Origin: Hyphomicrobiales bacterium
Lineage (GTDB): Bacteria; Pseudomonadota; Alphaproteobacteria; Rhizobiales; Xanthobacteraceae
Reading direction: 5' to 3'
Length of the DNA: 64,000 nt
Assembly (NCBI GenBank): GCA_003169835.1
Contig: PNAI01000027.1
Location: 62,001 to 126,000 of the forward strand
Shown: piece by piece, positions 36,070-44,964 of the stretch
How positions within the stretch are numbered: the stretch's first letter is position 1
Layout: every line of letters starts with the position of its first letter
Made by a program: the position numbers and the translations under genes
Notes under the pieces: generated by a model
Told to the model about the DNA's origin: nothing
Database searches by the model: none
The model's input: the letters and a program-made list of their open reading frames with translations, nothing else

Positions 36070-37065
36070 TTACTTCACCGCGAGCGCTTCGTCGATCAGC
36101 TTCTGACCGTTCGGCACATCCTTGGCAAACCGAGGATAGGAACTCTTTTTCGCGACTTCGAGCCACTCGTTGTAATCGGCATCGCTTAAAGTGACCACCT
36201 TCACCTTGTGGTCCTCGAAGGCCTTGATCGCTTCCTTGTTCACCGCGTCAATCTTGCCCTCGAAATAGTCTTGAGCCGTCTTGCCTGCCTTGATGATGGC
36301 ATCCTGCTGCTGCTTGTTGAGCTTGTCGAAGCTCTTCTTCGACATTAGCGCCGGCTGGTACATGAACCACAGCGCGTTTTCGCCGGGAGCCGTGAGGCAT
36401 CCGGTCACTTCATAGAGACGCATGGACGCGAAAGTTCCGAGACTGGTGTCAGTGGCGCCCACGACGCCGCTCTGGAACGCGTTGTAGATTTCGTTCGACG
36501 GCGGACTGACGATGCTCGCGCCGGCCGCTTCCCACATCGCGGCGAAGGTCGGTCCCGCCGCGCGGAATTTCGCACCCTTCAGGTCAGAAGGCTTCTGTAT
36601 GCAGCCGGACTTGGATGCCATGCCGCCAGCAAACCAGGCGTCGGACAGCACCATCACGCCATTCGTCTCGATTTCCGCGCGGACGTCTTTCATGAATTGC
36701 GAGGTGTTGATCCGCTTCGAACGTTCCTGACTGCGGATCAGGCCCGGCATCAGTGTCGCGCTGAAGGCCGGCACTTTGCCGCTGGCGTAGTCGAGCGGAA
36801 ACAGTGTGAGGTCGAGCTGGCCGTTGACCATGGCGTTCCACTGGTCGTTTGGCTTGAACAACGATGCGCCGGGATAAACCTGCACCTCGACACCGACGTT
36901 GGCAGCTTTCATCTCCTTGGCGATGATCTGAATCATGTCGTCGCGTATGTCGCCCTTGCCACCCGGGAATTGGTGCGAGGCCTTGAGCACGACCTGGGCA
37001 TGAGCTGACGCCGTCAGCACAATCGCGGCTGCTAAAGCAGCCAAAATCGTGAAAATCTTCCTCAT
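36070..37065 (-). CDS. dctP: TRAP transporter substrate-binding protein (DctP)
   Basis: A 331-residue periplasmic protein: signal peptide 1-23 (LTASAHAQ), VVLKASHQFPGGKGDIRDDMIQ at the mature start, and the conserved Arg region KGAKFRAAG that binds the carboxylate of the solute. An AGGAGGAA ribosome-binding site precedes ATG 37065. It is first in a dctP-Q-M operon, head to head with the lyase gene. The ligand is probably an organic or aromatic acid used by the neighbouring catabolic genes; this is inference. Confidence 0.9.
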   Translation of the reverse strand: MRKIFTILAALAAAIVLTASAHAQVVLKASHQFPGGKGDIRDDMIQIIAKEMKAANVGVEVQVYPGASLFKPNDQWNAMVNGQLDLTLFPLDYASGKVPAFSATLMPGLIRSQERSKRINTSQFMKDVRAEIETNGVMVLSDAWFAGGMASKSGCIQKPSDLKGAKFRAAGPTFAAMWEAAGASIVSPPSNEIYNAFQSGVVGATDTSLGTFASMRLYEVTGCLTAPGENALWFMYQPALMSKKSFDKLNKQQQDAIIKAGKTAQDYFEGKIDAVNKEAIKAFEDHKVKVVTLSDADYNEWLEVAKKSSYPRFAKDVPNGQKLIDEALAVK

Positions 37066-37251
37066 CGCGTTCCTCCTGGATTTTTGAATTCTTTTGCTTG
37101 TATGGGCATAAAACGGCAATTTTCCTGCCTTGTCAAAGGCCAAGGCGTCGCGGTGCAGGTAAAATTTTCGCCATCAAAACGCGTCCGGCCGTGTGCATGG
37201 CGCGCGCGGGCTTGCTAAGAAACGCCGTCCAACCTCTGGAAAGACCCCTCC

Positions 37252-38604
37252 ATGCCCACATCCACGATCGACTCCGCTATCTTTCGCGACATTTTCGGCA
37301 CCGAAGCTATGCGGCAGGTGTGGTCCGATGGAAATCGTATCCAGAAATATCTCGACTTCGAGGCCGGGCTCGCGCGCGCGCAAGCCAAGTTGAAAATTAT
37401 CCCGCAGGAGGCCTGCGACGAAATCCTCAAGCACGTCACGTTCGACCAGTTCGATATCGAGAAGCTCAAGAAGGAAACCGAACGCATCGGCTATCCGGTA
37501 CTGCCGGTGGTCGCGCAGCTCGTCGGCTTGTGCAAGGACGGCTTGGGCGAATGGTGCCATTGGGGCGCGACCACGCAGGACATCACCGATACAGCGACAA
37601 TCATGCAAATCCGCGAGTCACTCGCGATCATCGAGGCTGACATCAACGCGATCTCGGACTCGCTCGCGGCGCTCGCGAAGAAATACCGCGACACGCCGAT
37701 GGCGGGCCGCAGCAACCTGCAGCAAGCCGTGCCGATCACGTTCGGTTACAAGGTCGCAACTTATCTCGCCGCCTTCGAGCGGCATAAGCAGCGATTGAAG
37801 CAACTTAAAGAGCGCGTCTTCGTGTTCGAATTCGGCGGCGCAGCGGGCACGCTGTCCTCACTCGGCAAGGATGGACTGCGCACGCAAGTCGAGCTCGCGA
37901 AGGAACTCAACCTCGCGCAGCCGGAAATCGCCTGGCACACCGTGCACGACCGTATCGCCGAGGTCGGATGCTTCCTCGGCCTGGTCACCGGCATCTGCGG
38001 CAAGATCGCGTTCGACGTGAAGCTGATGATGCAGACCGAGGTGGAGGAAGTGTACGAGCCATTCCACGAGGGCCGCGGCTCGTCGAGCACCATGCCGCAG
38101 AAGCGCAATCCGATTTCGTGCGTCTACATCACGGCGCAGACCGCAGTGATACGCACGCAAGTCGCGGCGCTGCTCAATGCCATGGAGCAGGACCACGAGC
38201 GCGCCACCGGACAATGGGAGATCGAATGGATCGTGCTGCCGGAAATCTTCGTGCTTTCGGCGGGTTGTCTGGCGCAGACACGCTTTCTGGTCGGCGGCCT
38301 GCAGGTGGACGAGAAAAAGATGCGCGCCAATCTCGACATCACCAAGGGGCTGATTGTCTCCGAAGCAGTGATGATGGGGCTCGGGCCAAGCCTCGGCCGC
38401 CAGCGCGCGCATGATCTGGTCTATGACATCTGCCGCAAGGTGGTGGCCACCGGCCGGCCGCTCGCCGATCTGCTGGCGGAAGACCCGGAAATCTCAAAGC
38501 ATATGAGCCGCGCGGAGTTGGCCAAGCTGTGCGATCCGGCAAATTACCTGGGACAAGCCGGCGAGATGGTCGATCGCGTGCTGGCGATGCGGGGGCGCGC
38601 TTAA
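37252..38604 (+). CDS. class II fumarase/aspartase superfamily lyase (PcaB/PurB-like)
   Basis: A 450-residue lyase with the superfamily signature GRGSSSTMPQKRNP (about residues 273-286), which carries the catalytic Ser. HWGATTQDITDTA is the second conserved loop. It resembles 3-carboxymuconate cycloisomerase (PcaB) and adenylosuccinate lyase; given the catabolic context, a C-C or C-O lyase or cycloisomerase in acid degradation is more likely than purine synthesis. It lies opposite the TRAP operon and 98 bases ahead of the coxG gene. Confidence 0.85.
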   Translation: MPTSTIDSAIFRDIFGTEAMRQVWSDGNRIQKYLDFEAGLARAQAKLKIIPQEACDEILKHVTFDQFDIEKLKKETERIGYPVLPVVAQLVGLCKDGLGEWCHWGATTQDITDTATIMQIRESLAIIEADINAISDSLAALAKKYRDTPMAGRSNLQQAVPITFGYKVATYLAAFERHKQRLKQLKERVFVFEFGGAAGTLSSLGKDGLRTQVELAKELNLAQPEIAWHTVHDRIAEVGCFLGLVTGICGKIAFDVKLMMQTEVEEVYEPFHEGRGSSSTMPQKRNPISCVYITAQTAVIRTQVAALLNAMEQDHERATGQWEIEWIVLPEIFVLSAGCLAQTRFLVGGLQVDEKKMRANLDITKGLIVSEAVMMGLGPSLGRQRAHDLVYDICRKVVATGRPLADLLAEDPEISKHMSRAELAKLCDPANYLGQAGEMVDRVLAMRGRA

Positions 38605-38702
38605 GTCCCATGCATTGAACGCCGCCCAAATCGCCGCAAAGGCTTTGACGGGGCGCGCCGTATGCGCTTTTCTCCGGTTACAATTTAGGCCTCGCGTAAT
38701 CC

Positions 38703-39167
38703 ATGAACGTATCCGGCCAATTCACCGTGCAAGCGCCACGCGAGGTTGTGTTCAACACTATCCGCGATCCGCGCACGTTTGTCGGCTTCGTCGAAGGCGT
38801 GAGCGAGCTGAAGGAAATCGACCCGACCCACTTTACCGCCGTGTTCGAGACCAAGGTCGCGTACATGAAATTCAAGTTCAACGTCACGGTCGAGGTCATG
38901 CGCATGGAGGCGCCGGGCGAGATCGAGGCCAAGATCGAAGGCACGCCGCTTGGCATCGTCGGCCGGCTCACCGCGACAACGCGCACGACCTTGAGCGAAG
39001 CCGGCAACGAAACTTTGGTCGATTATTCGGTCGATGCCACGCTTGCCGGCAAGCTCGGCAGTATCGGGCAACCGGTGCTGCGATCGAAAGCCAAGGACAT
39101 GGAAAAGCAATTCGCCAACAAACTGCGCGCGGCGTTTGCGCCAGCCACGCCGGAGACGATGCGATGA
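38703..39167 (+). CDS. CoxG-like SRPBCC protein
   Basis: A 154-residue SRPBCC-fold protein with the CoxG signature: FTVQAPREVVFNTIRDP near the N-terminus and TTRTTLSEAGNETLVDYSVDATLAGKLGSIGQPV in the second half. In CO dehydrogenase clusters CoxG recruits the enzyme to the membrane. Its stop overlaps the start of the FAD-subunit gene by four bases (ATGA), so it is part of the molybdenum hydroxylase operon. Confidence 0.85.
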   Translation: MNVSGQFTVQAPREVVFNTIRDPRTFVGFVEGVSELKEIDPTHFTAVFETKVAYMKFKFNVTVEVMRMEAPGEIEAKIEGTPLGIVGRLTATTRTTLSEAGNETLVDYSVDATLAGKLGSIGQPVLRSKAKDMEKQFANKLRAAFAPATPETMR

Positions 39168-40027
39168 TCCCCTTCGAACTCGCTGAACCGAAATCGCTCA
39201 CTGAAGCGATCAAACTGCTCGCTCCGGACGATGCGATGGTGCGCCCGATCGCGGGCGGCACGGCACTGATGCTGATGATGAAAGCGGGTGTGTTTCATCC
39301 GACGCGCCTCGTGAGCTTGGGGAAGATCGAGAAGAAATATTCCGGTATCGCCGCTGGCAAAGACGGCCTACGAATCGGCGCCATGACCACGCTTTCCGCG
39401 CTTGAACAATCGCTTGACATGAAGAAGCTGGCACCAGTCATCACGCGCACGCTGCGCACACTCTCCAATGTGCGCGTGCGCAATGTCGCGACCGTCGGCG
39501 GCGCGCTCGCGCATGCCGATCCGCACATGGACCTGCCGCCGGTGCTGATCGCGCTCGGCGCCAGCATGTCGATTGCCGGGCCGTCCGGGGAACGCGAGCT
39601 TGCGGTCGAGGATCTGTTTACCGGCTACTATGAAACGGTGCTGCAGAAAAACGAATTAATCGCCGAGGTCCGAGTACCTTCGCAGGACGGCACGCGCGCG
39701 GCGTATATGAAGGTCACCACCGGCTCGGCCGACGACTGGCCAGCGCTCGGAGTCGCCGTGGCGCTGCAAAGCGACGGCAATGCGGTGAAAAGCGCGCGCG
39801 TGGTGGTGAGCGCCGCGACGTCGAAAGCCATGCGGCTGCCGGGCGCGGAAGCCGCGCTCGCGGGCCAGCGCATCGACGACAAAATTCTCGCGCGCGCGGG
39901 GGAAGCCGCGGCGAATGAGGCCGACTTTATCGCCGACGTACGCGGCTCGGTGTCGTACAAGCGCGAATTGTTGCGGGTCTATATCGGGCGTGCGGTGCGA
40001 GCCGCATTGGAAAGCGGAGCGCACTGA
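39164..40027 (+). CDS. FAD-binding subunit of a xanthine-dehydrogenase-family molybdenum hydroxylase
   Basis: A 287-residue medium subunit (CoxM-like). The FAD pyrophosphate loop is PIAGGTALMLMMKAG, and NVATVGGALAHADP is the second FAD signature. It passes electrons from the [2Fe-2S] subunit. The ATG at 39164 overlaps coxG's stop; the longer upstream frame is shadow coding. Its stop overlaps the start of the large subunit (TGATG). Confidence 0.92.
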   Translation: MIPFELAEPKSLTEAIKLLAPDDAMVRPIAGGTALMLMMKAGVFHPTRLVSLGKIEKKYSGIAAGKDGLRIGAMTTLSALEQSLDMKKLAPVITRTLRTLSNVRVRNVATVGGALAHADPHMDLPPVLIALGASMSIAGPSGERELAVEDLFTGYYETVLQKNELIAEVRVPSQDGTRAAYMKVTTGSADDWPALGVAVALQSDGNAVKSARVVVSAATSKAMRLPGAEAALAGQRIDDKILARAGEAAANEADFIADVRGSVSYKRELLRVYIGRAVRAALESGAH

Positions 40028-42333
40028 TGGCTACGATCACGGATCAAGGCACCGCCAAAGTGGGCGCGCAAGTCGGCCGTTCCGTTCCGCGGCTTGAAGG
40101 GCGCGACAAGGTCACCGGCCGCGCCGAGTACACCCACACGATGCGCCTGTCGGGGATGCTCCACGTCAAGCTGTTCCGCAGCACGGTCGCACACGGCCGG
40201 ATCAAATCAGTCGACACCAGCGCGGCAAAGAAGCTGCCGGGCGTTGCCCACGTCGTCACTATCGAGGACGTACGCAAGGTCATCCCCGACCCGTACTACG
40301 GGCCGGCGTTCCACGATCAACCGATATTGGCGGACGGCAAAGTGCGTTTTGTCGGCGAGCCGGTCGCCGCGGTACTCGCCGCCGATCCGCATGTGGCCGA
40401 GCAGGCGGCCCAGCTCATCGTTGCCGAATACGAAGAACTGCCGGCGGTCTATGACGAGGTCGAGGCGCTGACCTCGAAGGTCCACGTGCACGATGTGCTC
40501 AAGCCGGCGGGTACCTTCGCTGACCTCAAGCACCTCAAGGATGCCAAAGGCACCAACCTCGCGCTCGACTATCGGCTGCGTCGCGGCGACGTGGATAAAG
40601 CCTTCGCTTCCGCCGCGCATGTGTTCGAGCACGAGTTCCGCACGCAAAAGGTGCTGCACCTGTCATTCGAGCCGCACGCCACGATCGCCGACTACAAAGA
40701 CAGCGGCGTCACGCTCCACACCGCCTCACAGGGGCCCTCGTTCGTGCGCACCGAGATCGCCCGGCTGCTCGGCTGGCCGGAAAACAAGGTACGCATCAAG
40801 GTGCCGTATCTCGGCTCGGGCTATGGCTCGAAGCTCTACATCAAGCTCGAGGCGCTGGCGCTCGCGCTCTCCATGATCGCGCGGCTGCCGGTGAAGGTCG
40901 CGCTCACCATGGAAGAAATGTTCTACCAGATCACCAAGCACCCGAGCACATTCCGCATCAAAAGCGGCGTGGACAAGGACGGTAAGATCATCGCGCGCAA
41001 GTGCGAAGTGTATTGGAACGGCGGCGCGTACGCCGACATCGGCCCGCGCGTGACGCAGAAGTCAGGGCTCACCGCGTCAGGCCCCTACGACATCGACAAC
41101 GTGTGGATCGACTCCTACGCGCTCTACACCAACATGACGCCGGCCGGTGCGCTGCGTGGCTTCGGAGTGCCGCAACTGGTGTGGGCCTACGAGAGCCACA
41201 CCGACATGATCGCGCGCGCGCTCAAAATCGATGCGGTCGAGTTCCGGCGGAAAAATCTGCTGCGCGAGGGGCGGCCGCATCCCACCGGAACGGTACTCAA
41301 GGACGCAGCGATCGAGAAGGTGCTCGACCGGCTGGTCGAGCGCATCAACTGGAAGCAGCCGATGGATCGCGGCACGGGTGTGGTGCGGCGCGGGCGGGGC
41401 TTAGGCATCGCCATTAAGGCCGTGATCTCGCCGACCACATCGGTTGCCATCGTCAATGTCAGCGCCGACGGCTCGGTCGCGCTCTACTGCGGTACCATCG
41501 ACATGGGGCAAGGCTCCGACACCGCGATGGCGCAGATGGTCGGCGAGGTGCTCAACATGCCGGCCGAGTCCGTACGCGTGGTGCAGCGCGATACTGACGT
41601 GACGCCCTACGACATGGGCACGCTCGGTTCGCGCTCGCTGTTCCACATGGGCCACGCGGTGCGGCGCGCCGCCGAGGACGCGCAGGAGAAACTCAAAGCG
41701 CTCGCGTGCGAGGTCGGCGAGCCTGAGGGCTCGAACATTCCAATCCCGGCGCTGTTCGTGAAGAAATACGGCATGCAGGCGGGCAACGTCATCGGCACCG
41801 GCATCTACAAGCCGGATTATGTGCCGCCTGCGCCCGGAACGGGCTTATCTAGCAACGTGACGCCGTTCTGGATGATTTCCGGCGCGGGCGCTGAGGTCGA
41901 GGTCGATACCGAGACCGGACACATAAAGATCGCCAAACTCATCAGCGTGCTGGATATCGGCAAGTCGATCAATCCGAAGATCGTGGAGACGCAGATTTCC
42001 GGCGCAGCGCTGATGCAGCTCGGCTTCACCATGTTCGAGAAGATGCATCTCGACGGCGGACAGGTCACCAACGCCTCGCTCGCCGATTACAAGATTCCCG
42101 GCTTCCATGACGTGCCTACCGCGATGGAAAACCTCACCGTCGATGTGACGCAATCCAACGGCCCGTTTGGCGCCAAGGGCGTGGGCGAGGTCTCGACGTT
42201 CTGCGTCTCGCCCGCGATCGCCAATGCTATCGACGACGCGGTCGGTGTGCGGCTGATGGAATTGCCGCTTAATCCCGAGTCGGTATTGCGCGCGCTGCGC
42301 GTCAAAGCCGGCAAGCCGCTGGGGGATGAGTGA
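40027..42333 (+). CDS. molybdopterin-binding large subunit of a xanthine-dehydrogenase-family hydroxylase
   Basis: A 768-residue catalytic subunit. Motifs include GYGSKLYIKLEAL and GALRGFGVPQ (about residue 373), CGTIDMGQGSD (about 490) and GAKGVGEVSTF (about 718), where the Glu of GVGE is the likely proton acceptor. Such enzymes hydroxylate aromatic, heteroaromatic or aldehyde carbon using water. The AYRCSFR loop of CO dehydrogenase form I is not present, so I do not call this a CO dehydrogenase. The order G-M-L-S is unusual in placing the Fe-S subunit last. Confidence 0.92.
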   Translation: MATITDQGTAKVGAQVGRSVPRLEGRDKVTGRAEYTHTMRLSGMLHVKLFRSTVAHGRIKSVDTSAAKKLPGVAHVVTIEDVRKVIPDPYYGPAFHDQPILADGKVRFVGEPVAAVLAADPHVAEQAAQLIVAEYEELPAVYDEVEALTSKVHVHDVLKPAGTFADLKHLKDAKGTNLALDYRLRRGDVDKAFASAAHVFEHEFRTQKVLHLSFEPHATIADYKDSGVTLHTASQGPSFVRTEIARLLGWPENKVRIKVPYLGSGYGSKLYIKLEALALALSMIARLPVKVALTMEEMFYQITKHPSTFRIKSGVDKDGKIIARKCEVYWNGGAYADIGPRVTQKSGLTASGPYDIDNVWIDSYALYTNMTPAGALRGFGVPQLVWAYESHTDMIARALKIDAVEFRRKNLLREGRPHPTGTVLKDAAIEKVLDRLVERINWKQPMDRGTGVVRRGRGLGIAIKAVISPTTSVAIVNVSADGSVALYCGTIDMGQGSDTAMAQMVGEVLNMPAESVRVVQRDTDVTPYDMGTLGSRSLFHMGHAVRRAAEDAQEKLKALACEVGEPEGSNIPIPALFVKKYGMQAGNVIGTGIYKPDYVPPAPGTGLSSNVTPFWMISGAGAEVEVDTETGHIKIAKLISVLDIGKSINPKIVETQISGAALMQLGFTMFEKMHLDGGQVTNASLADYKIPGFHDVPTAMENLTVDVTQSNGPFGAKGVGEVSTFCVSPAIANAIDDAVGVRLMELPLNPESVLRALRVKAGKPLGDE

Positions 42334-42334
42334 C

Positions 42335-42817
42335 ATGACCGCACGCACCATCCATTTCACGCTCAACGGCGCGCCGGTAACCGCCGATATCAAGCCGCAT
42401 CACAATCTGGTTGAGCTGCTGCAGACGCATTTTGGGCTCACAGGCGCGCGCGAAAGCTGCGGCCAGGGCCTGTGCGGGTGTTGCACGGTGCTGGTCGATG
42501 GACGCGCGGTGTCGGGCTGTCTGTTTCTTGCCGTGCGCATCGACGGCACAGAGGTCGTGACGATCGAAGGGCTGGACGCGGGCGGCAAGCTCAATCCGAT
42601 GCAGGAAGCATTCGTGGAGACCGGCGCGTTCCAGTGCGGCTATTGCACGCCGGGATTCATCCTGATGGCGAACCAGCTGCTCGACGCGCATCCCGATCCG
42701 GACGACGATCAGATCCGGCACTATCTGTCCGGCAATCTATGCCGCTGTGCGGCGTACCCGCAGATCATCGATGCTGTAAAGCTCGCGGCGAAGAAGCGCA
42801 AGACCATCGCCGCATGA
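42335..42817 (+). CDS. [2Fe-2S] subunit of a xanthine-dehydrogenase-family hydroxylase
   Basis: A 160-residue small subunit (CoxS-like). The N-terminal plant-type cluster is CGQGLCGCCTVLVDGRAVSGC, and the C-terminal cluster is CGYCTPGF with LCRCAAYPQI. It completes the molybdenum hydroxylase. Two in-frame ATGs exist (42326 and 42335); I prefer 42335, which has GGGGGA at a normal distance, while 42326 would overlap the large subunit by eight bases. Confidence 0.93.
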   Translation: MTARTIHFTLNGAPVTADIKPHHNLVELLQTHFGLTGARESCGQGLCGCCTVLVDGRAVSGCLFLAVRIDGTEVVTIEGLDAGGKLNPMQEAFVETGAFQCGYCTPGFILMANQLLDAHPDPDDDQIRHYLSGNLCRCAAYPQIIDAVKLAAKKRKTIAA

Positions 42818-42855
42818 AACGATGCCGGCCTCGCGATTAGAGGCGCAGAGGATCG

Positions 42856-44547
42856 ATGGTTATCGAGCCCAAGCCTGAGATCATGCAAGCCGAAACCGAC
42901 GTGCTGGTGATCGGCTCCGGCGCGGCCGGCATGTATGCCGCGATCGAGGCTGCGCGCGGAGGTGCAAGCGTGCTGCTGCTCGACCGCAGCCTGATCGGGC
43001 GCGGTGGGGCAACCGTGATGGCGCAGATGACGGTCGCCGTGGCGCTCGGCGCGGAAACGCCCGATCACTGGACACATCATTTCAACGACACGCTCGCCGC
43101 CGGGCGGAGCTTATGCAACGCGCCGCTTGCGCAATTACTGTGCGAGGAAGGCGTGGAATGCATTTTGGAAATGGAAGACTGGGGCGTCGGCTGGGCGCGC
43201 AAGGATGGCCGCATTACGCAAGCCATGGCGCCCGGCCATGATCGTCCAAGATGTGTCTATGTGGATTTTCTCAGCACCGGGCCTGCGGTGTCGAAGACGC
43301 TGCGCACTGCGCTACATAAGCATGCCGGTGTTCGCCGCGCAGGCGATCTGTGCGTCATCGATCTGCTCAAAGTCGATGGCGAGGTCACGGGCGCTGTGGC
43401 GTGGCATGTCGGCTCAGGTGCGCCTGTCGTTATCTCCGCCAAGGCGACAATCGTCGCGACCGGCGGCCTCACACGGCTTTACCGGCGCAACAGCGCGTCG
43501 GCCAACATGGGTGGCGACGGCTACGCGCTGGCGTTGCGCGCGGGTGCGCCGCTGATCGACATGGAGTTCGTGCAGTTCTTTCCGATCGGGCATCTCGCGC
43601 CAAGATTGATCGGCATGGACCCGATCATGTGGGACCCGTTCCGCTACAAGCTGGGCGGCAAACTGCTGAACAATCGCGGCGAGGAATTCACGCAGAGTTA
43701 TGGCGTGCCGGAAGACGGCAAATACGTCGTGACGCGCGATGTCGGCACCCACGCTATCTTAAAGGAAGTCGAGGCCGGACGCGGATCGCCGCATGGCGGC
43801 GTGTATTTAAGTTTTCAGCATTGTCCGGAGGCCGAACTGCGTGCGGCGTTCGGCCCGGTGATCGACCGGCTCGCGAAAAACAACATCGATCTGACTAAGA
43901 TGCCGGTCGAGGTCGCGCCGATCGCGCATTATCACATGGGCGGTATCGTGGCTGACGCGCGCATGCAAACACAAGTGCCGGGGCTGCTGGTCGCGGGCGA
44001 AGCGGTGGGCGGCGCGAACGGCGCGAACCGGCTTTCCGGGAATGCGATCACGGAAGCGCTGGTGTTCGGGCGGCGTGCCGGGCGAAGCGCTGCGGAGCGC
44101 GTCAAAGAAGTTCACACGCAGAATTCAAACGATGGGTCGGCGCGCGAGGTTCTCGATCTGCTCACGCGCGACGCACCCCAAAATGCGCCCAACAGCGCGG
44201 CAATGTTGCAGGAGCTGCAAGCCACGATGGCGGACGACGTCGGCCCGCTGCGGACCAAAGCGAAACTCGAACGCGCCCTCGCCCGTATTGACGCACTCGA
44301 CACCATGCTCGGCGATTGTCCGTTCGGCGGCCATCGCACGTTCGATCTCTCACGGCTGGAATGGTTCGACCTGCGCAACATGCTGCTGGTGGCGCGTACG
44401 GTTGCGCAAAGTGCGCTGGCGCGGCCGGAGAGCCGCGGCGCGCATCAGCGCGAGGATTTTCCCGGGATGCTCCCGAGCTGGCAGGCAAACCAGATCGTGC
44501 GTCTAAAGGGTGGCAAATTGGACATCGCGCAGGTGGCCGCGCAATGA
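42856..44547 (+). CDS. fumarate-reductase/succinate-dehydrogenase-like flavoprotein
   Basis: A 563-residue FAD protein of the SdhA/FrdA/NadB group. The dinucleotide loop is VLVIGSGAAGMYAAIEAA; the active-site region reads APIAHYHMGGIV, and GLLVAGEAVGGANGANRLSGNAITEALVFGRRAG is the C-terminal FAD signature. At the place where SdhA carries the covalent His there is GRGGATVMA, so the FAD is probably non-covalent. The stop overlaps the next gene by four bases. Substrate and direction of reaction are unknown; its only partner seen is a small [2Fe-2S] protein. Confidence 0.88.
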   Translation: MVIEPKPEIMQAETDVLVIGSGAAGMYAAIEAARGGASVLLLDRSLIGRGGATVMAQMTVAVALGAETPDHWTHHFNDTLAAGRSLCNAPLAQLLCEEGVECILEMEDWGVGWARKDGRITQAMAPGHDRPRCVYVDFLSTGPAVSKTLRTALHKHAGVRRAGDLCVIDLLKVDGEVTGAVAWHVGSGAPVVISAKATIVATGGLTRLYRRNSASANMGGDGYALALRAGAPLIDMEFVQFFPIGHLAPRLIGMDPIMWDPFRYKLGGKLLNNRGEEFTQSYGVPEDGKYVVTRDVGTHAILKEVEAGRGSPHGGVYLSFQHCPEAELRAAFGPVIDRLAKNNIDLTKMPVEVAPIAHYHMGGIVADARMQTQVPGLLVAGEAVGGANGANRLSGNAITEALVFGRRAGRSAAERVKEVHTQNSNDGSAREVLDLLTRDAPQNAPNSAAMLQELQATMADDVGPLRTKAKLERALARIDALDTMLGDCPFGGHRTFDLSRLEWFDLRNMLLVARTVAQSALARPESRGAHQREDFPGMLPSWQANQIVRLKGGKLDIAQVAAQ

Positions 44548-44888
44548 GCGAGATCGCCACACTCAAAATCTGGCGCGGCGACGACAAAAAAGCCGGCCTT
44601 TGGGAAACCCATGAGGTGCCGTTCGAGCGCGGCCAGTCGGTGCTCGATGGCCTGCGCTGGATCCGCGCCAACCGCGACCCATCACTGGCGATCCGCTTCT
44701 CCTGCATCAACGCCAATGCCTGCAAGGAATGCATGATGGAGCTCGACGGCACCACCATCTACGCGTGCACGGCACGGCTGGAGCCACGCGTCATGAGCTT
44801 AAGCCCGCTGTCCAACAAGCAACTGGTGCGCGACCTCGTTACAGAGATCGCGCCGCCGGGCGAACGCTGGCCCCTTGCGCGCAAGTAA
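44544..44888 (+). CDS. stand-alone SdhB-type [2Fe-2S] protein
   Basis: A 114-residue protein equal to the N-terminal ferredoxin-like half of SdhB/FrdB. The cluster Cys are in FSCINANACKEC and YACTARL, so the spacing is C-x5-C-x2-C instead of the usual C-x4-C-x2-C. The VRDL segment that follows the first domain in SdhB is kept. The C-terminal half with the [3Fe-4S]/[4Fe-4S] clusters is missing and the gene is not frameshifted. The start overlaps the flavoprotein's stop (ATGA), which argues for a two-subunit enzyme. Confidence 0.85.
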   Translation: MSEIATLKIWRGDDKKAGLWETHEVPFERGQSVLDGLRWIRANRDPSLAIRFSCINANACKECMMELDGTTIYACTARLEPRVMSLSPLSNKQLVRDLVTEIAPPGERWPLARK

Positions 44889-44964
44889 TGCCTGCTCATA
44901 CTCGCCCCTGCTTGCGCCTTTCGCTCGCCAGTGCGACTTTCTCCCGCGCGGCAAGGGGATCAGA

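Noticed and set aside
38703-42817. CO dehydrogenase (cox) cluster
   Set aside because: The coxG-M-L-S order is CO-dehydrogenase-like, but the large subunit lacks the AYRCSFR active-site loop and shows GALRGFG instead, so it is called a generic molybdenum hydroxylase.
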